DNA from: Azolla caroliniana
Taxonomy: Eukaryota > Polypodiophyta
Assembly (NCBI GenBank): GCA_043228905.1
Contig: JBHGNT010000002.1
Span: 20,026,001 to 20,090,000 of the forward strand
DNA length: 64,000 nucleotides
Direction of reading: 5' to 3'
Part shown: positions 23,801 through 32,400 of the stretch, piece after piece
Layout: each line of letters opens with the position of its first letter
Position numbering within the stretch: the first letter of the stretch is position 1
Made by a program: the position numbers and the translations under genes
Notes under the pieces: model-generated
Database searches by the model: none
Told to the model about the DNA's origin: nothing
The model's input: only the letters and a program-made list of their open reading frames with translations

Positions 23801-24439
23801 CACTTTACCGACATGGTCGGTATTCAGCATCTTGACGTGCCGCACTTGAGGGGGAGAAGCAAGGGCAAAGTCTTTACCGAAACGGGCAAAGGCCAAAAAA
23901 TTGTTGAACCCGTCGGTAAGAGGAGAGCCGGAAGAAGAGGAGACAAGAAGATGACGGAAGCCAAGTCGACGAAGGAAGTCGACACATCCGAACAGGTCGG
24001 AGCAAGCGGTTGTGAAGAAGAGTTGTGCACTCAGGAAGAGAAGTGCATGCTGTGCGGAGGTCATCACGACGGTACTGACCATGATGCGGAGTCGAATGAA
24101 GAATTCGATTTCGGTTCACCGGCTGAAGAAGCCGAGGGAAGCATGGAGAAGGCCAAGACTCAGAAGTGGTCCGATGTGGTGAGAGGCCTGAAGCCGGAAG
24201 TCGAATCGGAGTATACCGATTTGGACAAGAGCTGGAACAAGTCAGAGACAGCTGACTCGGATCAACAGATGGATCCGGATGAGTCGGATCGACTGAAGGC
24301 CAAGGGGACATGGACACAGCGGAAGTCGATGCCATCGTGGGAGAACCGACGGATCGGCAAGCGCCGGAGTCACAACAACATGAGTGCTGAGATGGGCCTA
24401 TTGAGCAGACATGCCGACCGAGAGGGTCGAGGCGCGTAG
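23801..24439 (+). CDS. C-terminal extension of the copia D polyprotein after RNase H
   Basis: In the pol frame after RNase H, about 212 residues remain open to TAG at 24437. A further short open stretch runs to the LTR. It begins HFTDMVGIQHLDVPHLRGRS, becomes Lys/Glu-rich, and holds a possible zinc site CMLCGGHHDGTDHD. It then has ESNEEFDF, KWSDVVRGLK, SWNKSETADSD and LKAKGTWTQRKS. Copia 1 ends right after LRGS, but the related C' copy at 58325-58840 has the same blocks in the same order. No known enzymatic domain is recognised. The position is where Sireviruses carry an envelope-like ORF, but no signal peptide or membrane segment is seen here. Function unknown. Confidence 0.6.
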   Translation, partial: HFTDMVGIQHLDVPHLRGRSKGKVFTETGKGQKIVEPVGKRRAGRRGDKKMTEAKSTKEVDTSEQVGASGCEEELCTQEEKCMLCGGHHDGTDHDAESNEEFDFGSPAEEAEGSMEKAKTQKWSDVVRGLKPEVESEYTDLDKSWNKSETADSDQQMDPDESDRLKAKGTWTQRKSMPSWENRRIGKRRSHNNMSAEMGLLSRHADREGRGA

Positions 24440-24570
24440 AACCAAAGGGGTCGCGGCAAACGGGACCAGACCGGACGAGGAGCGTGAGCAAGGCGGAGTG
24501 ACACCAGGAGAAGTCGGTTGGAAGAACCGACTACCATAGAGGTCGACACTACGACCCCACCTCAGGTTGA

Positions 24571-24583
24571 GCTTGAGGGGGAG
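24571..24583 (+). promoter_or_regulatory. Polypurine tract of copia D
   Basis: GCTTGAGGGGGAG immediately before the 3' LTR. Confidence 0.9.
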
Positions 24584-24911
24584 TGTTGAGCGGCAAGCTC
24601 AACCGGAGCCGGATCGGCTGAATAAGCCGGAGCCGGTAAGCGAGACGGATCGGGTGAAACGGATCGGTATGACGGTGAGCAACCGAACCGGCAAGCAGTG
24701 GAGGCCGTGTGCAATCCGTAACCGGAAGTCCAATCGGAAGCCTAGTATAGGATAGACTACTAGGTAGCTATAGTCTCGTAGTAAGTGTCAGATGCTCGTG
24801 TGAGCATTGAAGTACATGGTACTTCTGTCAGTCCCAAGAGGACTTGTATAAATAGTGCTACTTAGCACTGTGTGTGTACAGAGTCTGAAAATAATTTTGA
24901 AATCACGTTCT

Positions 24912-24948
<37 letters not shown>

Positions 24949-24988
24949 TGTTCTCTGTTTTACGCTTCTGCAAACACTCACGTTTACA
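24584..24988 (+). repeat. 3' LTR of copia D
   Basis: 405 bp, same ends as the 5' LTR. It contains a (CT)n run at 24913-24943 where the 5' LTR has a mixed CTGT run. Confidence 0.96.
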
Positions 24989-25342
24989 ATCCGTCCTGGT
25001 ACCATAGTCTCACTAACTTCCGAAATACCAAAACCTGATTTACGACGTTTTTACTCTCCAACATAGTGCCAATTTTCTCCCAAAGCACAGGAGCTTGACT
25101 TTCTTCATTGAAGTTGTTATATACGCTCATGTCAAGAAAGCACCGGATGTACGTTGTTGTCTTCATGTGCATCACCTCCCATGTTGTGGCATCGATCTTG
25201 TTCGGTTTCTTGTCCCCGAACTATACCGGTAGCCAGAGATCTTTGACCACGAGCATGTCCCTCATCTTCGACTTCCACACTAGGTAGTTGGAGCCGGTGA
25301 GCTTGAACATGCTGCCAAATGATTCTTCTATTTCCTTTGTTC

Positions 25343-25354
25343 GCTCTAATACCA
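25343..25354 (-). promoter_or_regulatory. Primer binding site of copia B1
   Basis: The minus strand reads TGGTATTAGAGC, the initiator tRNA-Met site with one C-to-T change, three bases inside the LTR end. Confidence 0.8.
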
Positions 25355-25357
25355 GTT

Positions 25358-25883
25358 TGTACGGAAATAACGCTTGGCCACAAGCGAGTCTTCAACAAGG
25401 AATAGAAGAGAGAACAATTTGAAACCGAGATGACACAGGATGTTTACATGTAAAACCCTAAACGAGAAAAAAACCACAGGAGCCCACAGACTCCAACTAT
25501 TACTATGAGAGGAGGAATACAAAATGAGACTCACAAGGAACGACCTCGAGCTCTATGTCTTCGCCAATGGCGGTTACAAACAGAAAATTAGTTATGTATC
25601 TCTCTCTCTCTCTCTCTCTGTATACAACAACTCTACAGCAACTCACAATAACCACATACTAAAGTAATTGCCCTAAGTCATATTTATAGCTATATGACAT
25701 TTGGGCTATTTACAAATATAGCCTCGATGGGCTCACCATGAAACATATTTACACATATGTCCTTGGATCTGGTTTGCACCGGATCCATCTGGATTCACTC
25801 GATCCGAATTTCGGGTCTTATCCGGAACCCTTCCAGATCCGGTTCTCATCCGGATCCCATCCGGAGGGACCGAATTCCCAACA
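25358..25883 (-). repeat. 5' LTR of copia B1
   Basis: 526 bp. The minus strand starts TGTTGGGAATTCGGTCC and ends CCGTACA. It matches the 3' LTR of B2 (62137-62724) in order: the TCCCTCCGGATGGG start, a (CT)n run (25597-25618), a GTGG/CTCC block and a TTGGCCACAAGCGAGTCT-like end. Confidence 0.85.
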
Positions 25884-27068
25884 TATGTATAAGTATAATC
25901 AATACCAAATCATTGTATGAAACCTTGAGCAACAAACCTTGCCTTAAATAACTTCTCCTTTATCATTACTTCTGCACAAAAACCCAACGATAGCCAACAG
26001 GTGTATGGACAATAGGTATCTCTTGAATTTTACCAAAAACTCCTCATTTGAGAAGACTATTTAGCTCAACTTGAATAGCTTCTTTCCATTGATCCCAAAG
26101 AGGAGATGATTTTGCTTATTGAATAGTTTGAGTATCTGATTCTTTCACGAAAGATGTTTCTTAATTGTTTATCTTTTGCTCCAATAGGCCACCCACACTT
26201 CCTTTGAGATTCTATGACATCTGGTGGTGATTCTCCAATCGAAATTCAAGCAAGCACATTCATAGCAAGATTAATGTCGGAGACCTTCATGTTGAAAGTG
26301 TCAACAAAAGCATGTAGTGCATTGTTGGCAATACTTTGTAGATGTAATATTCGTTGAACTTCTTCTCCCCCTCTCCAATATAGGGATCCGGTGGTACTAC
26401 ATGTCCCCATGTTGAACGATAGATTCGCAATAGTGAATAAAGGTTGTTGACGTAAACTGGGCAGCGTTTTCCATCCGAATCGACTTAATTGGAAAATCTA
26501 GGAATTGTGCACGCAACTTGATGTTAAGGATGAGGAGTTGAGACAATGCCATGTTGCGAGTAGAAAGAAGTGTGACGTGAGAAAAATGCGTTGAAGCATC
26601 TTTGACTCCCATGAAGTAATCAAATGGTCCAGAAGGAGGGTGCACTGGTCCATGGATATCACCATGTATATGCTCCAAAAATTTTGGTGACTCATACGGT
26701 TCCTTGTGCAAGGAAGGATGAATCACCAACTTTCCTTGTGCGGATGGAACACAAAAACGAGTTTTAACTCGATTCAAGTATTCCAACTTTAAAGGTAGAT
26801 CATGAACATTATTGATCATTCTCCTAATCATTGTATGGCTAGGATGACCTAGTCTATCATGCCAAAGATCCATTATATTAGTATTGACCTTCGAGGAAAT
26901 ATTGGAGTAGTGGGCAAATGAAGCCATGTGGATCTTCAAGGCTTTAACGTTGAAACAATACGATTGGTTTGGTAAGACTTCTGACTCATCAATAACTTGG
27001 GTAGTATTTGACAAGTGCTTGACAACTTGCATTGTCTCTTTCCCATCTTGTTCCCATGTCATGAGATG
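25884..27068 (-). pseudogene. Integrase and start of RT of copia E
   Basis: Pre-integrase motif LWHDRLGHPSHTMIRRMI, then integrase zinc remnants (RFCVPSAQGKLVIHPS) and HIHGDIHGPVHPPSGPFDYF. The core Glu region is damaged (IRMENAAQFTSTTF). After a stop near 26397 come degraded RT blocks WDQWKEAIQVELNSLLK, PVGYRWVFVQK and KARFVAQGFIQ up to the B1 junction. Many stops and frameshifts; it cannot make a working enzyme. Confidence 0.85.
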
Positions 27069-27073
27069 GTATC

Positions 27074-27696
27074 TGTGAAAGTGATTTTAGAATTCAAGGT
27101 ATTGGACACTACAAAAATATAAGGTATGGAGCATTCACATCTGGAGGCCAAGAACACGATCTAAGGTTTGGAGGATAAGTCAAACTAAAAGCAAGAAAGA
27201 TGGAGAAAAGTAAAAGAAGAAAAAAGTGGGTCACCAAAACACAGTCTACAACGAATGATAATAACTCATTCGTTTGGAGGCAAAATATCATGTTCAAATA
27301 TGGGTTAGAAAGAAAGCTTATGACGAGAGCTATCCGTAGCTTTTTAAAGCTCTACATTTGGAGCTTGTATGAGGGAGATATGACAATTAGAAGATCATTG
27401 TGTCATAGCTAAGAATAGGAGACGGAAAACTTCTAAAAAAAGCGTAAAAAAGAAAGCAAGGGAAAGTTATCTAGTTTAGAAGACTTTTATATAAAGGAAG
27501 AAGAGTAAGGTAGTGAAAGTGGAGTCTCTTTCTTGTGATGATTTCTTTCCAATTCATGTAGTGTTGTTTGAATTCTTATCAATAGATATTTGTAATTGTA
27601 TCTTCTTTCTCTCTTCCTTCTTTCATGATCAATAGATCTTTGTAGTTTTAGATTTATATATCTTCTTTATCTTTTCTTTCTATCATCACTCTTTCA
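27074..27696 (+). repeat. 5' LTR of gypsy A
   Basis: 623 bp, TGTGAAAGTGATTTTAG to CACTCTTTCA. TATA box TTTATATAAAGG near 27487. About 3-5% different from the 3' LTR by eye. Confidence 0.94.
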
Positions 27697-27699
27697 TTT

Positions 27700-27717
27700 T
27701 GGCGCTCCAGGGAGGGC
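27700..27717 (+). promoter_or_regulatory. Primer binding site of gypsy A
   Basis: TGGCGCTCCAGGGAGGGC begins three bases after the LTR. A TGGCGC start is common in plant gypsy elements; the donor tRNA was not worked out. Confidence 0.6.
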
Positions 27718-27902
27718 CGATCCTTTCTGTATAACGGGAGGAACGGTTGTCCACTCATTGATGCTTGGATCTACCGATTCATCATCAAACTAATGGCAAG
27801 ATATGGAGTTCGCGATGCGACAGATCTATGAAGAGAACTTTTCAAATTGCGAATGGTTTCATCAATGTGCTACCTCGAGTATGAGAAGACGTTTTTGGAT
27901 AG

Positions 27903-28610
27903 ATGGTCCACTTGGATTCACTTGTTGGAGGCATTGAAGATGTATACTTCAAGATGCAAAGATTCAAAGCAGGGCTAGATCCATATTTTCAATATGAAGT
28001 GCATATGAAGTACCCAAGGTCTTTCCATGATTTGCTTCGAGTATGTCAAAGTTATGATCAAGAATTGAAGAAGTTGTTATTTGGTGAAGCATATGGAGTA
28101 TTGACGTCATATACCATAAATCCAAGCTATAATAATTGTGGATCAGTCATGAGCCAACAACCAACATACTTGCAATGTCTGATTCAACAGGTTCCCTCAT
28201 ATCATTATTCTAATTTTTGGAGTTATAATGATGTCTATGAAGGTGATTCCAGAGACAAAGAAGAAGAGGTGATGAATGTTGAGTTCCCCCATATAGTTCA
28301 TGAAGATAACCATGATATAAAGAATGATGATGTGAAAGATGAATCCAAGGAGATTGTTATGAGAAGCGATGCTATGGATGGTGATGCCAATATACATCAT
28401 GTTGAGGACATTATTGATACAACAAGCGATATGGTGGTTGATGACGAATATGTGCAAGATGAAATGGAAGATATGACAGAAAAAGTTGTTGATGGTGAAG
28501 TACCCACAAGGGAGTTGCAAGATGAAGAAGGTAACCTGGAAGTGATAGATGAAGATTGGCTTTTGGAGATCAATGCGTGTAAGGAAGCATTGGTAAGTTC
28601 CAAGTTGTAG
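27903..28610 (+). CDS. Gag-like protein of gypsy A with acidic tail
   Basis: 235-residue open frame. Residues 1-70 (VYFKMQRFKAGLDPYFQYEV, YPRSFHDLLRVCQSYDQELK) match the end of a plant gypsy Gag domain, where the pattern F..GL......V, then a helix with YDQELK, is usual. The N-terminal part of Gag is missing. Residues 105-235 are strongly acidic (Asp/Glu-rich) and end EINACKEALVSSKL. No zinc knuckle. Being still open in a non-autonomous element is noteworthy, but selection cannot be shown from one copy. Confidence 0.6.
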   Translation: MVHLDSLVGGIEDVYFKMQRFKAGLDPYFQYEVHMKYPRSFHDLLRVCQSYDQELKKLLFGEAYGVLTSYTINPSYNNCGSVMSQQPTYLQCLIQQVPSYHYSNFWSYNDVYEGDSRDKEEEVMNVEFPHIVHEDNHDIKNDDVKDESKEIVMRSDAMDGDANIHHVEDIIDTTSDMVVDDEYVQDEMEDMTEKVVDGEVPTRELQDEEGNLEVIDEDWLLEINACKEALVSSKL

Positions 28611-28716
28611 TGTATGAAGGTGTTCATGCAAGATTTGTCTTTTGGATTTGCATTGAGTAGCAACAAAGTTATGTAGGCATCAACTCTTCAACAACAATTT
28701 GAGAAAGAGCCAAGAG

Positions 28717-29169
28717 TGTTATGGGCATGACCATATAATATCTCGTAGTGAGAATTTACCGTAGTATTCTATACACGTGGATAAGTGTGAGGGTTAAACA
28801 AGAGTGTAAAGAAGGGGAGGATTACTTTTAATCCTCGGGATTGAGGCAACCCATTAGGCCAAGTGTGAACTTGCATGGGGGCCTTGGGTATCGTTATAAA
28901 TAAGAGGCCTCGCTACCCTCATTTCATCATCTGGTTGACTACGTCGAGACTCTGTCTTGTGGTGGGTCAACTCTTGTAGCGAGCGCGCCAGCACCAGGTA
29001 CGACTCGACGCCACGGCGGTGGTATGGGACGCCGATCGAGGTTCGAGTCCGTCTCGATCCCTTCGCTCGGGGGTGGTCGGGTGGATCAACACCCTTCTTT
29101 CTCTCTCTCCTTTCTATCTATGTATATTCTATCCTTATCTAATGCTTACATTAGTTCATGTTTCTAACC
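28717..29169 (+). repeat. 5' LTR of gypsy B
   Basis: 453 bp, TGTTATGGGCATGACC to TTTCTAACC (partner ends in ACA). TATA box TATAAATA near 28895. The uninterrupted ACGT at 28941-28944 is the empty site for the S insertion in the 3' LTR. Confidence 0.95.
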
Positions 29170-29171
29170 GT

Positions 29172-29183
29172 TGGTATCAGAGC
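29172..29183 (+). promoter_or_regulatory. Primer binding site of gypsy B (initiator tRNA-Met)
   Basis: TGGTATCAGAGC, two bases after the LTR. Confidence 0.93.
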
Positions 29184-29420
29184 CTATGTTGTAATGTTTC
29201 TTTTGTTGGTTTTGTCTTCTTGATGGATGGCGATTGATCAACGTGCGGTCGACCTTGTTCCAAACAGCAATCAACAAAGGAACTTCGGTAATATTTCTTG
29301 TTTTTTTTCTATTCTTTTGTCTCCCAATTTAATCATGTGTATGGTTAATATGTAATTTATTTTTTATATATATTCAATGATGTGGAAGTGGTAATTAATT
29401 GGTTGTATAAAACGTTTACA

Positions 29421-29640
29421 TATGTGTATGAGGTCAATACCTCATTTGACATATATTGAATATGTGATTAGTGTCGTATGCGCACGAGGTTAATACCTCA
29501 ATTGCGTATTACGCTCACATACATATGTTACGTATGCGTATGAGGTCAATACCTCGATTTCGTTGTAAATGATATGCGTTTGGTGTCGTATGCGTATGAG
29601 GTCAATACCTCAATTAAGTATTATGATTAAACCTTATTTT
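29421..29640 (+). repeat. Four 56-bp repeats each with a GAGGT(C/T)AATACCTC palindrome
   Basis: The 14-bp palindrome starts at 29430, 29486, 29542 and 29598, exactly 56 bp apart, preceded each time by GTATGCGTATGAG-like sequence. A weaker fifth copy is at 29660. It lies in the untranslated leader of gypsy B. Confidence 0.88.
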
Positions 29641-29834
29641 TGGATGTTTCGTGTGCGTAGAGGCTACATGCCTTGATTACGTGTCTCGATTTGATCATAT
29701 GTTGGCTATTTAATGTTGCGATTTGTTTTAATATACGCATATGCGATCACGTGTATACGAATTTGATCATATATATGTGATAAATAAACATATGTGTATA
29801 TTTGATATTACGTGATCTTTATAACGAATGTTTT

Positions 29835-29943
29835 CCTTTTCGGGGAAAGGATCTTGGTGGCCGTCCTCACATTTTTGTGAGAATGGCGTTGTCACCATCC
29901 CTTTTTTCAACAATTTTTTATTGTTGACATTCCCGTTGGTGAC
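29835..29943 (+). other. Cluster of hairpins in the gypsy B leader
   Basis: Three structures follow in order: CCTTT/AAAGG at 29835-29850; CTCACA-TTTT-TGTGAG at 29866-29881; and an outer stem GTCACCA (29891-29897)/TGGTGAC (29937-29943) enclosing TCAACAAT-TTTTT-ATTGTTGA (29907-29927). All arms are perfect. Confidence 0.75.
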
Positions 29944-30081
29944 TTCGATTTTATTACGTAAAGAAATCCTATAGCCACAATGATGTTGAGAACGTAGGGC
30001 TTGACCCACTTCATGTGAGGTCGCTCCTATGACACACATATCCAACATCCCTCATATGGCCACGTAGGTCTACTACGAAAA

Positions 30082-30402
30082 GAGCGTGGGCCATGATGAA
30101 CGAGAAGCATATGCCCAAGTCATATTGGGCCGAAGCTGCACATACGGTTGTCTACCTAATGAACCGGTGCACAACATCCGGAGTGCACGAGGTCACTTTG
30201 CATGAAAAATACTTCGAAAAGAAGCCAGACTTATCGCAAACCCGGATATTCGGCGCGATAGCATACGTGCACATACCCGACGAAAAGTGACAAAAGCTAG
30301 ATCCAAAGTCGGAGAAATGTATTCTCGTAGGATACTCACTCACCTAATGAACCGGTGCACAACATCCGGAGTGCACGAGGTCACTCCGCACGAAAAATAC
30401 TT
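30082..30402 (+). pseudogene. Captured copia integrase fragment with partial second copy
   Basis: The plus strand encodes AMMNEKHMPKSYWAEAAHTV, NRCTTSGVHEVTLHEKYFEK and FGAIAYVHIPDEK, then a stop and QKLDPKSEKCILVGYSLT. This is the copia 1 region at about 5200-5455 at roughly 90% identity. It ends near 30341. A second 59-bp piece (30343-30402) then repeats 30157-30215. No LTR or target duplication frames it. It sits in the untranslated leader of gypsy B. Confidence 0.9.
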
Positions 30403-31025
30403 GACCATTAGTTTGCACTTTGGCGTATACCATCATAATTATGAGACTTGAGGTTAGGTAATGTACCAACATATTTTGTAGTAAACGAGGGGGAAATAAG
30501 GACTCTTGACATATATGTTTCTTTTAAAAAAACATATATGGGCAAATGCATCGCATATCTTTTATACGCATGAAACATTAAACATTCAAGAAGAGCAACA
30601 TACTTGGTTGGCTCAAATGTTTAATGCAATTGTTCTCGAGGTCTTGGGGTCCTCGTAATAGGACTTAAAGAGCTAAAACCACATATTTGGGCACAAAAAC
30701 ATAGTTTATTGTTAACATTTTTCGTAGTTGTGTGTATAAACTACTCATGACGCGAACATACATGGTTGAGCCTCGGGGAGCCGCCATGAAAAAATTGATA
30801 TAGAGATCAGGGAAAGACATTAATTTGTCACCCCCATGGTTTTTAAAACACCTTTGTGTTACCATAGTAACCTGATCTTGAACCTCATCTCATATGTCTA
30901 GAGGGGGTATTGACGTGAGATCATGATATCGATTAATGTTTGCCCATGATATGTTTACATCACGGCATGATGTTATGACTATTTGTCTGACATTATCCTA
31001 TTTCTTTGCAAGAAATAACCAATCA
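30403..31025. other. AT-rich leader of gypsy B, nothing recognised
   Basis: No domain, repeat or RNA signal seen. Two short ATATGTTTC/ACATATATG inverted motifs occur near 30510-30540. Confidence 0.5.
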
Positions 31026-32400
31026 ATGACTCAAAATAACGACCCGATGTCATCCGCTCAAGCGGAAGGAACTTTTTCGCAAATAACCTAATACCTTAGT
31101 TTCACCGCTCAACAGATGACTGAACTTCGGAAATCTCAAAGTGCTCTCGAGGCACGTGTCATTAGTTTACAACGTGAGACTAATAGGCTTGATGAGCGAC
31201 AGGGTGAACCATCGTTTGTCGTTAAGCCATTTACGGGAGAAAAAAAGGAAAGAACCGAAGAAGCAATCTACACATGGTTGGGCCGATGGGAGTCTCATTT
31301 TGAGCTCTATCCCACGCTAGATAGTATGAAGATTGCATATGTCCGCCGAGAACTAGGGGGTAAGGCCGTCGCCTAGTGGCGTGGACTCCATACTTTGGGG
31401 AAATTGCCATATACCTGGACAGATTTTGTCACAGTTTTTAAGGGCCAATTTCTACAACCTCCCTCTCGAACCGAGGCAGCAGAAGCTTTAATGAACCTCT
31501 CTAGTAGGAAGTTTTCCTCGCTAGAAGACTATGTTCACCATGCTAGAACCCAAATCCAAAAGTCGGGTCTAGAAGGGGACAATTGGTTAATAGCTTGTTT
31601 GGTCAATGGCATCCCCCATTTGGACTATCACTGGATAGTGCACGATAAGGATCCAAAATCCTTCTAAGAGGCCGTTGAAATAGTTCTTCGCTATCAACGC
31701 ACTTTGAAGAAGGACCACAACAAACCCAACGAAGCGCCCGAGACTAAGCAGTCGCAATTCGCTGGGAAACACAAGACACCCAACGAATTCATGGATCGCG
31801 ATTGAAAGTGACAACATCCTTTTTGCGTATTCTGCAAAAAGAAGGGTCATACAAAAGAGAAATGTTGAAAGCTCCAACGGAAAGAGCACGACAGCAAAGC
31901 TAAAGTTGCAGTCCATAAAGGTCAAATTCCTAATGTCCTTCAGGTCTATACACATCATTTAAGTAATTGTCAATGTTCTTTCCCTCATTATGTATTGGAA
32001 TCCAATGATTTACTACGTGCAAACAGGTATATCAATGGATCTCCCGTACAATTTTTGTTTGATTCGGGAAGCTCATACAACTTTGTGAATGATCGTTTGG
32101 TTCAAATATGGGGAATCCAACCCACCGTAAGTGATCACACCTATACGGTGCACTTGGCTGATGGAAGAGTACAATACATCAACGGGGTGATTCATTCATG
32201 AGGAATTTCTATTAACACTTATATAGAGGAAGTAGACTTCCATGTAATGAATCTTTGTACCACTGATGTAATATTGGGTTATCCCTGGTTCTATAATAAA
32301 AGCTCTTCTTTAACTATTGATTGGGTTCATCATTCAATTACATTTGTACTCAACGATTGTACTTAGTTTATTCAATGTGTAAAAAAACAATCCCTCTCGA
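31026..32400 (+). pseudogene. Gag and protease of gypsy B
   Basis: Gag starts at 31026 (MTQNNDPMSSAQAEGTFSQI) and stays in one frame through stops at about 31086, 31374, 31665, 31803 and 31866. Blocks: FVVKPFTGEKKERTEEAIYT, WLGRWESHFELYPTL, TWTDFVTVFKGQF, ALMNLSSRKFSSLEDYVHHA. Zinc knuckle CVFCKKKGHTKEKC near 31827-31866. Protease FLFDSGSSYNFVNDRLV near 32046, then DVILGYPWF. Further frame changes occur near 32570-32640 before RT. Confidence 0.92.

Larger units (their letters stand above)
19084..24988 (+). mobile_element. Ty1/copia retrotransposon D, complete, few stops
   Basis: 5.9-kb element with LTRs, primer site, polypurine tract and the 5-bp target duplication ATCCG (19079-19083 and 24989-24993) inside the gag of copia B1. 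The LTRs differ at only about ten positions by eye. The coding frame is continuous except for four nonsense codons, all explicable as C-to-T or G-to-A changes. It carries an extra coding region after RNase H. Confidence 0.97.
16522..25310 (-). pseudogene. Gag-Pol of copia B1, broken and interrupted
   Basis: Gag begins at 25310 (MFKLTGSNYLVWKSKMRDML) and resumes at 19078 with MVEHMNAFHGLINQT and LLLGSLPDSWETL. The zinc knuckle near 18690-18730 reads CFYCGKLGHFQKNY, so the last Cys is Tyr. Protease: WIVDSGASFHLTP near 18500. Pre-integrase: ELWHKRLCHMSQKGMKRLA. Integrase shows CTDCLAGKQNR, then broken core blocks KAVQADNGREYQ and LNGMAERMNKTIMER. RT shows VRIVVKGFQQKKGVDFDEIF and QLDVKTAFLHGDLEEEIYMH. 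It stops at 16522, before the YVDD motif. Several stops and frameshifts occur (for example near 17477 and 16602). Confidence 0.88.
16522..25883 (-). mobile_element. Ty1/copia element B1, 3' half lost, split by copia D
   Basis: 5' LTR at 25358-25883, gag from 25310. Copia D interrupts gag at ATCCG, then protease, integrase and the start of RT follow. At 16522 the LTR of family C interrupts RT. The remaining RT, RNase H and 3' LTR are not in the window and were probably lost with the C element's interior. It is the same family as B2 at the right edge. Confidence 0.88.

Noticed and set aside
28197-28666. Minus-strand frames opposite the gypsy A gag-like ORF
   Set aside because: Ile/His-rich shadows of the acidic tail.
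29421-29640. CRISPR-like array (14-bp repeats at constant spacing)
   Set aside because: The spacers are themselves related, repeats are only 14 bp, and the context is a plant retrotransposon leader.
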